Source: Valencia hispanica (Eukaryota; Chordata; Actinopteri; Cyprinodontiformes; Valenciidae). From it: 64,000 nucleotides of DNA. Positions 1-11,803 of this stretch are shown here, piece by piece. The stretch covers positions 1,619,739-1,683,738 of the forward strand of contig OY747715.1 in NCBI GenBank assembly GCA_963556495.2, in the 5' to 3' direction. How positions within the stretch are numbered: position 1 is the first letter of the stretch; each line of letters opens with the position of its first letter. The translations under genes and the position numbers were made by a program. The notes beneath the pieces were generated by a model. That model was given only the letters and a program-made list of their open reading frames with translations. It was not told the DNA's origin and searched no databases.

Positions 1-38
1 TGGCGCTCCGGACCCGGACCGGTTCTGATGCCGACCGG

Positions 39-3000
39 TCACCTCCAGAACCGGTACACTCCCAGAGCGATGCCGAGGCAGGCGAAGATGGTCACTGTGA
101 AGGAAAGGCAGAACGAAAAGACGATGAAGACCCGTCTCTCCAGAACCAGAACCGGGCCGCAGCGTTGCCGGGCCTACCCGCCATGTATCGGACCGTCTCC
201 AGCTTCAGGGACTCCAGCACGGTTTTCAGAGACGCCACCTGGAGGTCCATCTTCTTGTTGATCTCCATGTTGTCGTTTTCCAGGTCGGCTTTCTACAGAC
301 ACGGGATGATGTCATCACCAAACAACCAATCACGTGCCTGCGGGGGTAACCATGCACGCCCCCAGGTGTTATCAACCGGTACTGCAGGTGTGCTACCTTG
401 TGGTGGAACTCTGAGGTGGCTTCCATCAGCTTCTTCTCCTGATCAGTGAACTGAGAGAGAAACGACACAAACATCTGAGGATCTGAGAAACATCTGGACC
501 TAGTAAAGGAACGTTCTCCTCGCCAAACATCTGGACTTACTGAAGGAACGTTCTCCTAGCTAAACATCTGGACCTAGTAAAGGAACGTTCTCCTCGTCAA
601 ACATCTGGACCTAGTGAAGGAACGTTCTCCTCGCCAAACATCTGGACTTACTGAAGGAACGTTCTCCTAGCTAAACATCTGGACCTAGTAAAGGAACGTT
701 CTCCTCGTCAAACATCTGGACTTACTGAAGGAACGTTCTCCTCGTCAAACATCTGGACTTACTGAAGGAACGTTCTCCTCGCCAAACATCTGGACCTAGT
801 GAAGGAACGTTCTCGTCAAACATCTGGACTTACTGAAGGAACGTTCTCCTCGCCAAACATCTGGACCTAGTGAAGGAACGTTCTCCTAGCTAAACATCTG
901 GACCTAGTGAAGGAACGTTCTCACCAAACATCTGGACCTAGTGAAGGAACGTTCTCCTCGCCAAACATCTGGACCTAGTGAAGGAACTTTTTCCTCGCCA
1001 AACATCTGGACCTAGTGAAGGAACGTTCTCCTCGTCAAACATCTGGACTTACTGAAGGAACGTTCTCCTCGCCAAACATCTGGACCTACTGAAGGAACGT
1101 TCTCGCCAAACATCTGGACCTAGTGAAGGTACGTTCTCCTAGCTAAACATCTGGACCTAGTGAAGGAACGTTCTCACCAAACATCTGGACCTAGTGAAGG
1201 AACGTTCTCACCAAACATCTGGACCTAGTGAAGGAACGTTCTCACCAAACATCTGGACCTAGTGAAGGAACGTTCTCCTCACCAAACATCTGGACCTAGT
1301 GAAGGAACGTTCTCACCAAACATCTGGACCTAGTGAAGGAACGTTCTCACCAAACATCTGGACCTAGTGAAGGAACGTTCTCACCAAACATCTGGACCTA
1401 GTGAAGGAACGTTCTCACCAAACATCTGGACCTAGTGAAGGAACGTTCTCCTCGCCAAACATCTGGACCTAGTGAAGGAACTTTTTCCTCGCCAAACATC
1501 TGGACCTAGTGAAGGAACGTTCTCCTCGTCAAACATCTGGACTTACTGAAGGAACGTTCTCCTCGCCAAACATCTGGACCTACTGAAGGAACGTTCTCGC
1601 CAAACATCTGGACCTAGTGAAGGTACGTTCTCCTAGCTAAACATCTGGACCTAGTGAAGGAACGTTCTCACCAAACATCTGGACCTAGTGAAGGAACGTT
1701 CTCACCAAACATCTGGACCTAGTGAAGGAACGTTCTCACCAAACATCTGGACCTAGTGAAGGAACGTTCTCCTCACCAAACATCTGGACCTAGTGAAGGA
1801 ACGTTCTCACCAAACATCTGGACCTAGTGAAGGAACGTTCTCACCAAACATCTGGACCTAGTGAAGGAACGTTCTCACCAAACATCTGGACCTAGTGAAG
1901 GAACGTTCTCACCAAACATCTGGACCTAGTAAGGAATGTTCTCCTCACCATGTCAGAGATCCGGCTCCTCTCCAGGTTGATGTCCAGCTTGGTTTCTGCT
2001 CGGACTTTCTCGCTCTCCTCCTGAAACCAAACCTCCCGTTAACGTCTCCAAACAAGCCCTATAGGATCCAGTCTAGAGTTGGACCTGGTCCAGAACATCT
2101 GGCCCAGTCCACCCAGACCCACTGAGATGTTGATGATCAGAAGGTGTTCTCCTCACCTTCAGTCTGTTCTGCAGCTGCTCCAACTCTCGCTTCATTTTCT
2201 GCAGGAACAAAAACAGGAGTTTTCTGAACCGTTAGCAGGTCCGATAAAGCAGAACCGTCTCGGGTTCTAACCTCGGCACAGACTATTATTATAGAACGTT
2301 TAAACACGATGAAGCTCCATTTCTACTAACTGGATTATTTCTTCTTCTCAGTCTGTCCAGGTTTAATACCACAGACTGGTTCTGACCCGGTCAATTACTC
2401 AGAACCTTCTGCATTTAACCAGTTTCTCCATCCCATCATAGGTCCACCTGTCTCCCACTGCTGGATACCTACAGGTTGCTGACCAATCAGAACCCACGGT
2501 GCAGAGAGACACGCCCACTCTCTCTCTCACTCACTCCCTGTAGGTTTCAGCTCTGGGTGGTTCTGGAGAATTTGGATTTGAAGGTTCTGAAGGCCAATCA
2601 CCATAGCAACCAGGACCCTCCCTTCCCTCCCTCAGCACCAGGTTAGCTCCTAACTTGGATTTACGACTCATTTTCTGTCAGCAGCTGAACCAGACGCTTC
2701 TCGAGGGAGTTTAGAGTCTCAGTAAATATTCATATTAATACAGAACTGTGCAAAAGTCTGTAAACAAAGAAGGCTTTCAAAAATGGAAGTGTTAATCATT
2801 TATCTCCATTAATCAACAAAAAGCTGTGAATGAACAAAAGAGAAATCTACCGTAAATGTCGGACTATTGAGCATCCTGAATGTAAGCCGCACGTTTTCAT
2901 GTTGGAACATGAGATATTTTATTACCTCTGCTAGGAGTCTGTTAGCAACATAACTCTAAAAGTTTTGGATGGATTTAGATGAAATTTTCAGTAAATGTCA

Positions 3001-6000
3001 ACAATGCTACCAGGAACAACTGATTAAATTTTGGGGTTGATCTGACATGAAGAGCGTATATCCATCCACCAACCAACCCTGAATCTAAACTGGAAGAGCT
3101 CAGCGACAGCATGAACACAGCCGTGCGACTCAATGAGAGACATTTTATTGGAAAAATTAGATAACAACATGGGGGGGGCGCTTGGTTGGAGCTCTGAGTG
3201 CTTTTCTAGTTTTTAATTTAAGACAAACTTTCTTTGTTCTTTCTTCAAACTCTGCCTGTAAATCTGCGGTACGGCATAAACAACACGACAGTAACATGTC
3301 TGGTTAGAAAATAAAACATACTTTAGTCTACCAAAAAAGTCACTGGTCACTATCTTCCTCTTCCTCACTAAAGTCGTCTTCTTCAGTGTCTTTATGTCCT
3401 CTGAAAGCTTTTGTCAACTTTTTACACTGACTCAGGTCTTCCTGCTGCCTCCTCCATCGTCTCACCATCGATTCATTGATGCTAAGCTAACAGGCAGTAG
3501 CTCTGTTTCCTTCTCTGACCACCAGCTCCATCGTCTTTAACTTAAAAAGCTGCATTTCTTCGTGTGTTTTCCATAATGAGGGTATGTGCATAAAAACTAC
3601 CTGTAGTGTCTTCTTCTGCGCATCATCCTTCCCCACGTCTGTCTCACTTATGCCCTTCCTGCGATAGCGCCCCCTGGAGGCAGTTAGCCAGTAAAAAAAC
3701 ATTAGCCGCATCGTTGTGTAGGACGCAGATGCCAAAGAATGTGGAAACAGTAGCGGCTTATAGTCCGAAAACTACGGTAACTCAAATCAATATCTGGTGA
3801 GACCATCCTTTGCCTTCTAACCAGCATCAGTTCTTCTAGCTACACTTGCACACAGTTTCTGAAGGAACTGGGCTGGTAGGTTGTTCTAAACATCTTGGAG
3901 AACTAACCACAGATCTTCCTCACATCCTTCTGTCTCTTCATGTAATCCCAGAAACACTCCATGGTGTTGAGATCATTGTTCTGTGGGGGTCACACCATCT
4001 CTTCCAGGACTTCTTCTTCTTTACGATGAAGATAGTTCTTAATGACTTTGGCTGGATGTTTGGGGTCGTTGTCCTGCTGCAGAATAAATGTGGGGCCAAT
4101 CATACGCCTCCCTGATGGTATTGCATGATGAATAAGTATCTGCCTGTATTTCTCAGCATTAACACAATTAATCCTGACGAAATCTCCATCTGCAGAAATA
4201 CAGCCCCAAACATTCAAGGAACCTCCACCAATGCTTCACTGTTGCCTGCAGACTCTCATTATTGTACTTCTCTGCAGCCCTTCCACCAACAAACTGCTTT
4301 CTGCTACAGCCACATATTTCACATTTTCACTCATCAGTCCAGAGCTCCTGGTGCCATTGTTCTATAACCCAGTTCCTATGTTTTCATGCATACTCGTGTC
4401 TCTTTGCCTTGTTTCCATGTTGGGGGTTTGGCTTTTTGGCTGCAGCTCTTCCATGAAGACCACTTCTGGCCAGACTTCTGTGGACATACTTGTTTTCCAC
4501 CATAATTTGCAAATACATTCTTTTCAATCAGACCATGTGATTTTCTGGATTTTCTTTCTCATTTTGTCTCTTCTAGTTGAGGTATACTTTTGATGAAAAT
4601 TACAGGCCTCTCTCATCTTTTTAAGTGGGACAACTTGCACAATTGGTGGCTGACTAAATACTTTTTTAATCTACTGTACCTGGGTCCCACTGGTTTCTAC
4701 CAGTTCTGAGCTGATGTCACTGCTGGACATCTTCTGATTTCTAAGGGTAATAAGCTTCCTGTGTCTTTCATCTGCTCCACTAAGTTTCCTTGGCCGACCG
4801 CTGCGTCTACAATCCTCAACTTTGCCAGTTTCTTTGTGCTTCTTTCAAAGAGCTTGATCAGCACATCTAGAAACCCCAGTCTGCTTTTAAGTCTTTGTCT
4901 GGGAGAGACCTTGCTGATGCAGAATAACTACCTTGTCTTGTTGCTGAGCTCAATCTCTCCATGACATGAAACTATCTTCCACATCCTCACCTTGGTAGCA
5001 GAGTTTGGATGTTCCTCATCCAGTTCTAAGCCTCCTACACATCTGGTTCTGTTTGTTAATTACTGTTTCAACCTACGTGTGACATTGATGATCATTAGAA
5101 CCTGTTTGGTATAATTGGTTGATCATACACCTGAGTATAATCCTAAAGTGTACCTAAAAGAATTGATGCTGGTTTGAAGGCAAAGATAATAACACCAAAT
5201 ATTGATTCGATTTTTCTTTCGTTTGCTCACTTTGCATTTTGTAAATTGATAAAAAAAAACATTTATATTTCTAAAAGCATTCTTTGTTTACAGATTTTTC
5301 ACACGTCCCTAAAACCTTTGCACAGTACTGTATATTATTTACATATCTGCTGCTCCAATGCAGTAAATCCTGGAGCTGCAGTTCCAGCTGCGCTCCACGG
5401 CATCGAGGACCGGGCCGCTGTTACCGTGTTCTCAGAGCGCAGGTTGGCGAACTCGCTCTTCTCCAGGATCACCATGTCCTTCCTGATGGAGTCCAGGTGA
5501 GCCATGATCTGCTGCACCGCGATCTCCTACACAACCATCAATAAAACATAAAGATGTTTCATGTTTGTCCTGCAGAGCAGTGAGCAGCTATGAGGCGACA
5601 TGAGATCCTAACAGGGAGAAAACATGATTTCATTTATTGTATTTGAAAACAGAACATTTAGTCCTGCAGCCAAAACAACAACGCTGATTATCGCAGTAAT
5701 AATATTGTCATAAAATGTATTTAATACAGTGATTTTGATGCATTGACATAAACAAAAGTACTAAATAATCTTACATTTTTATGGGTAAATGTTTTTTAAT
5801 AATTGCAAAATATGATCATTTTCTACCACAAAGATGACAACATGAGTCAAACTGGCGGATCTTAGCGGATCATTTAGCCGGTTATCTGCCTGGCAGCTAG
5901 CCTGCAGTCCAATGCTTGCAGCTGGAGTTGTAAACTGTTGGGGGCGGAGCAGCTCTAGTGTAGTAGCTCTCTTCCAGTCTGCTGACCAGCAGTGTGCAGC

Positions 6001-9000
6001 AACAGATCTAAAGCAGGCAGTTTCTCTTCTGTAGGAACGCCATGAAGGAAACACTCAGCAGCTTTGAAACAGAGACTCTTTAAAACCTGGCCGAAGCCCC
6101 GCCCACATGCAGTCGTCCTACCTGGTGGGATTTGGTGACCATGTCTTTATAGACGATGTCTATGTTGGCGGTGGTCAGCGTTACCAGAGCGGAGACGATC
6201 AGCTCGGCCTGACGCTTCTCCAAACCTACAGGAAACGACACAACTTCACAGGAAAGCTAAAAATACAGCGTCCAGAACATCCATTTAGACTGTAGTAAAA
6301 CAGAGGAAATAACGTTTCCTCCTTACATCATCATACACAGGATCAATAAAAACTCTGCTTTCCATAGAACCAGTGCCAGATGATCACCAGACGGCTCTGC
6401 TTCAAACCTCTGGAAATATTTTAAAATAATAAGATGATGCTACAGCAGCGTCCTGAGAAACAAAACGTGGAGGATAAATAACCCCAAACTGTTCTTCTGT
6501 TCTGTGTCTCTGCTCTGTCTCCTCAAACCCCCAGACGGTCGTGGCAGATGGCCGCTCCTACTGAGCCTGGTTCTGTTGGAGGTTTCTTCCTGTTAAAGGG
6601 GAGTTTTTCCTCTCCACTGTCGCTACATGCTTGCTCAGTATGAGGGATTGCTGAAGGATTGCTGTGGTGGGAAAGTCTGCATCAAAGGGACGGAACTGCC
6701 AGTAAACGACTCGATGCAATCTGCTGGGATTCTTTAGATAGAAAACTTTAAAACTGATTGGAATGATTTTATGATTGTATTAAAATGACTTTCCTTGTAA
6801 AGTGCCTTGAGATGACAGCTTTTGCATTATAAATAATATGAATTGAATTGGTGTTGCTAGCTAAAGCTAGCTTTAGCAGTGGCTATCTCAATGCTAACAG
6901 ATGAAACAAGACACATGTATCCTTAACTTGAGATAAAGTTTCATTTCTCATAACTTTTGAATAAAGTAGAACCACGTTCTGGTTTCATAGTGAGGAAGAG
7001 GATGATACAAGCTAACTAGCTTAGCACAGCAGAGTAGCAACAATGCTAACTTAAAGCCAATCAAATGATTATCCAGCTAATTAAAGCATCTTTAGGTCTC
7101 TGAATCATGAGACCTCCTCTAAAAACGCTTCTAACTGCCTGTTTTAATACTTTAAACACCAAACATACATTAATACGCATCACTGGAAACTGTCTTAGCG
7201 CTACCACAGAAGCTAACATCTACAGTCTTCCGTATATCTACTTGTGGGGCTTCAGCCAATCAGCATCAAATTAAATAAATGGTGCTCCTGGATTGGTTGC
7301 TTTACAAACGCCAGCCAATAGCGTGCCAGGTAGCATTGCTGCTAGTTTACATCTAATAAACTTCAGCAGAACTGATACTGACTGGCGAACAGGGAGCGAT
7401 CCACCTGGGCAGGTTCTGGTGGTTCTGGACCACTTTGGACATGGGCCCTCAGAGGAGACCTGAACGTCCACCTGAGTGCAGCTCACCACTCTTCTCCAGC
7501 TCCGTCACCATGGCGTGGGAGTCAAAGGTCAGCTTCCTCTGCTCCAGAGGCATCAGTTCCACCTTCCTCAGGTCAAAGGTTGCGGACGGAGTTCCCACAT
7601 GGAAACCTGAAACACACAGAGCAGAACTCTGGTTCTTAGATAGAAGAGAAGAAACTGAATCATCATCATCATCATCCTGTTCACTCTGTATGAAGAAACT
7701 CAGAGGGGGGAGGAACTGAGGTTCCGAGGGTGGAGGAGCTGAGGTTCCGAGGGGGGAGGAGCTGAGGTTCCGAGGGGGGAGGAGCTGAGGTTCCGAGTTT
7801 CCGAGGGTGGAGGAGCTGAGGTTCCGAGGGGGGAGGAGCTGAGGTTCCGAGGGGGGAGGAGCTGAGGTTCCGAGGGGGGAGGAGCTGAGGTTCCGAGTTT
7901 CCGAGGGTGGAGGAGCTGAGGTTCCGAGGGGGGAGAAGCTGAGGTTCCGAAGGGGGAGGAGCTGAGGTTCCGAGGGGGGAGGAGCTGAGGTTCCGAAGGG
8001 GGAGGAGCTGAGGTTCCGAGTTTCCGAGGGTGGAGGAGCTGAGGTTCCGAGGGTGGAGGAGCTGAGGTTCCGAGGGGGGAGGAGCTGAGGTTCCGAGGGT
8101 GGAGGAGCTGAGGTTCCGAGGGTGGAGGAGCTGAGGTTCCGTGGGGGGAGGAGCTGAGGTTCCGAGGGGGGAGGAGCTGAGGTTCCGAGGGGGGAGGAGC
8201 TGAGGTTCCGAAGGTGGAGGAGCTGAGGTTCCGAGGGTGGAGGAGCTGAATAGTGCAGAGAGGTGAAGCAGAGGAGACAGAAGGAGGTCCAGACGAGTCC
8301 GAGGACTGATTAGGCGGTTCTGAGAGCTGATGGAGGAGGTGGAGGTGTTCAGAGTTTCCTGACTCTGGTTCTGGTTGAGCGACTTGGTTGTTAATTTTCA
8401 CCTTTTCCACCCTCAGATGTTCCCCAGATGTTCCTCAGATGTTCCTCAGATGTTCCTCAGATGTTCCCCAGATGTTCCTCAGATGTTCCTCAGATGTTCC
8501 CCAGATGTTACTAAGATGTTCCCCAGATGTTCCTCAGATGTTACTAAGATGTTCCCCAGATGTTCCTCAGATGTTACTAAGATGTTCCCCAGATGTTACT
8601 AAGATGTTCCTCAGATGTTCCTCAGATGTTACTAAGATGTTCCTCAGATGTTCCTCAGATGTTCCTCAGATGTTACTAAGATGTTCCCCAGATGTTCCTC
8701 AGATGTTACTAAGATGTTCCTCAGATGTTCCTCAGATGTTCCTCAGATGTTCCTAAGATGTTCCCAGATGTTACTAAGATGTTCCGTTGCTCCTTTGGGT
8801 CGTTCATGTCTCCAGTCAAACATTTATAGTGGTGAATAGGAAAGTCGCCTCCAGGCTGCTGGTTGATTAAATGTAGACATAACTCATATCATCCAACTAT
8901 CTGTAAGGAGTCGTCATCGTAGATGGTGATGCTGTGGGCAGGAAGGATCTCCTGTAGCAGTCAGAGTCTGATGAAGCCTCTGACTGAAGTCTGTTGAGCA

Positions 9001-9702
9001 TCCTGACACGCTAACAGCTCCATGTTTAGGCAGCAGAGACGATTTTCATGTCCTGGATGACATCATCAGCTGTTAGCTAGCTCTGCTAATCCACCTCCTT
9101 TGATTTAGCCGTTCCTCTTTGAATCTGTTTGGTCAGAGAGACGCTGGAGTAGGGGGAGATAATGATCCTTGATAGTCTGAACTTCCTCCCCCTCTCTCCT
9201 CTCTGCATCCATGAAGCCTCTTTCTCAACTCCTCTGCGGGGTCAAAGTTCACAGGGATTATTTGAGTTTTTGAGATACTAATTAGCTGCTCCTGGTAGTA
9301 AAAACAACACCTTGTTGTCATGGCTACGCATCATAACAGGTTGTTTCCTGAACTGGTCCGGCCTGGAAACCCCTTCAGACAAAGTTAGAGTGAAGGTGGA
9401 CATGTTGGACCAGGTGGACATGTTGGACAAGGTGGACATGTTGGACCAGGTGGACATGTTGGACCAGGTGGACATGTTGGACCAGGTGGACATGTTGGAC
9501 CAGGTGGACATGTTGGACCGGATGTTTCCACATCCAGAGGAGGAAACACCAAACTCCAACCGACCAATCAGTGCTCAGATCAGACAGAATCAGCACAACA
9601 ATCTGACTTCTGACAACAATCAGAAACCAACGTACTCTGCACATGCGCACAATGGTGCTCACCTCTCCACGCGCCCACCCGCCGCAGCAGCAGCGCGTTC
9701 AT
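39..9702 (-). CDS. ccdc90b: Coiled-coil domain protein 90B, mitochondrial (9 coding exons)
   Basis: The exons, in transcript order, are 9702-9663, 7606-7487, 6225-6122, 5526-5425, 2198-2157, 2020-1949, 450-397, 292-178 and 94-39. They sum to 705 nt (234 aa plus stop), every intron is GT-AG and all phases join. Recognition rests on family motifs: [14 protein letters not shown] near residue 35, [19 protein letters not shown] in the middle, [15 protein letters not shown], and a C-terminal [19 protein letters not shown] membrane segment ending in VYRFWR. The start [14 protein letters not shown] is short, basic and hydrophobic, as expected of a mitochondrial presequence. The family (DUF1640, paralogous to MCUR1) consists of inner-membrane coiled-coil proteins tied to calcium uniporter assembly; human CCDC90B is about 254 aa. 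Introns hold minisatellites, a Tc1 element with a nested pogo-like element, and a LINE tail. Only 38 bases of 3' UTR lie in the window. Confidence 0.93.
480..1948. repeat. 34/37-bp minisatellite filling a whole ccdc90b intron
   Basis: About 40 tandem copies of a unit of the form CCAAACATCTGGACCTAGTG plus AAGGAACGTTCTCA, with 37-bp variants carrying CTCCTCG. The array fills nearly all of the intron between coding exons 6 and 7 (451-1948). A block of roughly 490 bp (from about 960) is itself duplicated (from about 1450), so there is higher-order structure. On the transcribed strand many units read G|GTGAGAACG, the same context as the real donor at 1948. Confidence 0.95.
2852..3779. mobile_element. 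Pogo/Tigger-like element nested inside the Tc1 copy
   Basis: The left end (CCGTAAATGTCGGACTAT after a TA) and the right end (ATAGTCCGAAAACTACGG before a TA) are imperfect inverted repeats, and TA is the target. Removing this block restores the Tc1 arm (AAATC joining to ACTCAAATC). A minus-strand frame at about 3735-3320 (stop codon interrupted) contains [13 protein letters not shown] and [18 protein letters not shown], which resembles the N-terminal helix-turn-helix of pogo-type transposases, followed by an acidic tail. The rest of the transposase is absent, so the copy is non-autonomous. The superfamily assignment is inference from the TA target and the HTH-like peptide. Confidence 0.65.
3850..4940 (-). 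pseudogene. Tc1-like transposase remnant
   Basis: Minus-strand fragments spread over several frames. The best (4217-3990) reads [14 protein letters not shown], then [20 protein letters not shown], the segment that holds the second catalytic Asp of the DDE transposase family. Toward 4940-4740 the strand resembles the helix-turn-helix N-terminus. Frames are broken by stops and shifts, so no functional protein is expected. Confidence 0.85.
6490..6850 (+). mobile_element. LINE 3' UTR fragment (L2/CR1-group type)
   Basis: The segment with CCCCCAGACGGTCGTGGCAG, GGGGAGTTTTTCCTCTCCAC and AAGTGCCTTGAGATGACAGC is a fish LINE 3' end. The same sequence, inverted, closes the minus-strand LINE near 37860-37990. 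It sits in ccdc90b intron 2, antisense to that gene. Confidence 0.8.
7715..8252. repeat. 23-bp minisatellite, strongly strand-asymmetric
   Basis: About 23 copies of GAGGTTCCGAGGGG plus GGAGGAGCT, with several 31-bp variants that repeat TTCCGAG. On the ccdc90b transcript strand it is a long C/T-rich tract about 110 bp upstream of the exon 2 acceptor (7607). The open frame across it (7700-8410, minus) is a repeat artefact. Confidence 0.93.
8414..8795. repeat. 12-bp minisatellite (CAGATGTTCCTC / AAGATGTTCCCC)
   Basis: Roughly 31 tandem 12-bp units of ATGTTCCTCAG, ATGTTCCCCAG and ATGTTACTAAG in alternating order, inside ccdc90b intron 1. Open frames here reflect the 12-bp periodicity only. Confidence 0.93.
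9394..9528. repeat. 18-bp minisatellite (GTGGACATGTTGGACCAG)
   Basis: Seven to eight tandem 18-bp copies in ccdc90b intron 1, about 135 bp downstream of the exon 1 donor in transcript direction. Variation is slight (CAAG for CCAG in one unit), so the array looks young. Confidence 0.92.
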
Positions 9703-10077
9703 CCCTGAAGTTTCCTTGTTCACCTGAACCGGTACCAGCCGAACTTTACCAGGCAGCGCGCGCTCACACAGCTGAGCTGACCGGACAGGACTGACGGTGA
9801 TGCGTTCAGGGACCGCCGGATCTGCAACACTCGGCGGTTCTCATGGGCGTGGAGCCCTCTAGTGGTGAAACCTAGTGTAGGGAAATTACATTTAATGTTC
9901 TGATATAAATAAACTAATAAAGGCGAAATCAGCTGAAATAAACAGTCTGAGCGACAACATGGCGGCTGTTGTGTTGATCAGACCGAAAACAGGCCGAACC
10001 TCGGTGCTGTTTTGTCCTGCCCGTTTGGACCAATAAAGTTTCCGGCTTCAACTCGCCCCGCCCCCTGACTGGCTGTC
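9703..10077. promoter_or_regulatory. Head-to-head promoter region of ccdc90b and alg8
   Basis: The two start codons are divergent and only 375 bp apart. Visible motifs are a YY1-type AACATGGCGGC (9956-9966), a CCAAT box (10030-10034) and a GC box CGCCCCGCCCCC (10054-10065). No TATA box stands out in the expected position. The CpG-containing, TATA-less arrangement fits two housekeeping genes driven from a shared bidirectional promoter. Transcription start sites are not visible from sequence. Confidence 0.7.
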
Positions 10078-11768
10078 ATGGCGCCGCCGGAGGAGAGCTG
10101 GAGCTGGTTTGCGGGTTTAGCTGCGGGAGTTTCTCTGCTCAAATGTCTCTTCATCAACGCTTAGTGAGTGGAAGCAGTCCTGCGTGGGCCGCTGTCCGTC
10201 CCGGTTCTGATCCAGAGCCACGGGTTGGATGTTAGAGGAGGACTTAGCGTCAGGCTAACAGGCTGCTAGCAGCTAGCTGACTAAATGTTTAGTGGATGCA
10301 TGGTTATAATAATCTGCTCTATGTGTTTGTGTAAAAGTGATTAAAGTTTATCATTCTGAGTTAAAGTTGACGTGTTTTATCCCAAAACCTGAAGGTGGCG
10401 CTGTTTTTGAAATCTTCATTTATTGCATTGAATCAGTTCAGAAGGTTAAAATGTTTATTAATGCTAGTTTGTGTTGAGAACTGTGATCTGGGTCGAACCG
10501 AACCAGAATTATTCTGCTACATACTTTGATGTAAAGCTGAATAAAGCAGCATTTTAAGGTTCTGACTTGTTGAGATGGACCTCCATCATTAATCATGATC
10601 CGAATCTGTCCTCGGATTAAAACGATCCAGTTTCTAGGTTCTGTTCCTTCATTCAGGTCTCAGCCGGTTCTGGGACCAGAACTCATCCTGTCCTGTCGTC
10701 TCCAGTCGTTCCACAGACTTTGAGGTCCACAGGAACTGGTTGGCCATCACCCACAGCCTGCCGGTGTCCAGGTGGTACCATGAGGTCGGTACCGGCTGGA
10801 TCGGACCCTGCACGACTTAAAGGCTCCCGATGTTCTAACCCTACCGGATCTGTTTCCAGAACACGTCTGAGTGGACCCTGGACTACCCGCCGCTGTTCGC
10901 CTGGTTCGAGCTGGGTCTGTCTCAGGCGGCGCCGCTCTTCGACGGAGACATGCTGCGGGTGGAGAACCTGAACTACGCCAGCCCGGCCACGGTTCTGTTC
11001 CAGAGGCTGTCGGTCGTCTTCACCGACCTGCTGTACGTCTACGCTGTCAGAGAGTGAGTCCAGAACCAATCCTGATCCGTATTCATGGCAACTTTCATTT
11101 AGCCCGAGTCTCTGCTGAGTCATCTTTGGTCGTTTTAGTCGTGATTGAAGGAAATCATTTCTGTTCAAGTAAACTCAGCGGATCACATTCACTCATATTG
11201 AGCAAGCATGAGGCGACAGTGGAGAGGAAGAACCTCCAGCAGCTTTAAGTCTGCTCTAAAAGTAGCAGTGGTCAGTCTGTCCTCCAGCAGTCTAAGCCTA
11301 TAGCAGCATAACTACAGAGATAGCTCAGGATGACCTTAGCCACTCTAACTATAAGCTTTATCAAAAAGGAAAGTTTTAAGCCTGGCCTTAAAAGTAAACA
11401 GAGTGTCTGCCTCACGGACTAAAGCTGGGAGCTGGTTCCACAGGAGAGGAGCCTGATAACTAAAAGATCTGCCTCCCATTCTACTTTTAGAGATCCTAGG
11501 AACTACAAGTAAACCTGCAGTCTGAGAGCAAAGGGCTCTGTTAGGAACATAAGGACCAATCAGATCTCTGATGTATGATGGAGCTGATTATTAAGGGCTT
11601 TATATGGAAGAAGAAGGATCTTAGATTCTATTCTGGATTTAACAGGGAGCCAATGAAGGGAAGCTAAAACAGGAGAAATGTGATCTCTCTTTTTAATATT
11701 CATCAGAACTCTTGCTGCAGCATTTTGGATCAACTGAAGGCTTTTAATGGCCTTCCTCCTCCTCCTCC

Positions 11769-11803
<35 letters not shown>

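Larger units (their letters stand above)
2741..5330. mobile_element. Tc1-like DNA transposon, degenerate, with a nested insertion
   Basis: The left end CAGAACTGTGCAAAAG and the reverse complement of the right end CAGTACTGTGCAAAGG are matching terminal inverted repeats. Similarity continues inward (CTGTAAACAAAGAA on both arms). A TA flanks each end (2739-2740 and 5331-5332), the target duplication expected of Tc1/mariner. The element lies in ccdc90b intron 4 and carries a decayed transposase on the minus strand. Length without the nested insertion is about 1.66 kb, normal for Tc1. Confidence 0.9.

Noticed and set aside
7700..8410. 236-codon Pro/Ser-rich minus-strand frame
   Set aside because: It is the 23-bp array read through its periodicity; the real ccdc90b exon 2 ends at 7606 with a clean acceptor.
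8375..8839. RCSSDVPQM repeat frames
   Set aside because: Pure 12-bp repeat; no splice or start context.
9312..9794. 160-codon plus-strand frame over the 18-bp array and ccdc90b exon 1
   Set aside because: Antisense to exon 1 of ccdc90b and dependent on the repeat; no homology.
10683..11168. 161-codon minus-strand frame
   Set aside because: Antisense to alg8 exons 2-3, which are supported by conserved peptides.
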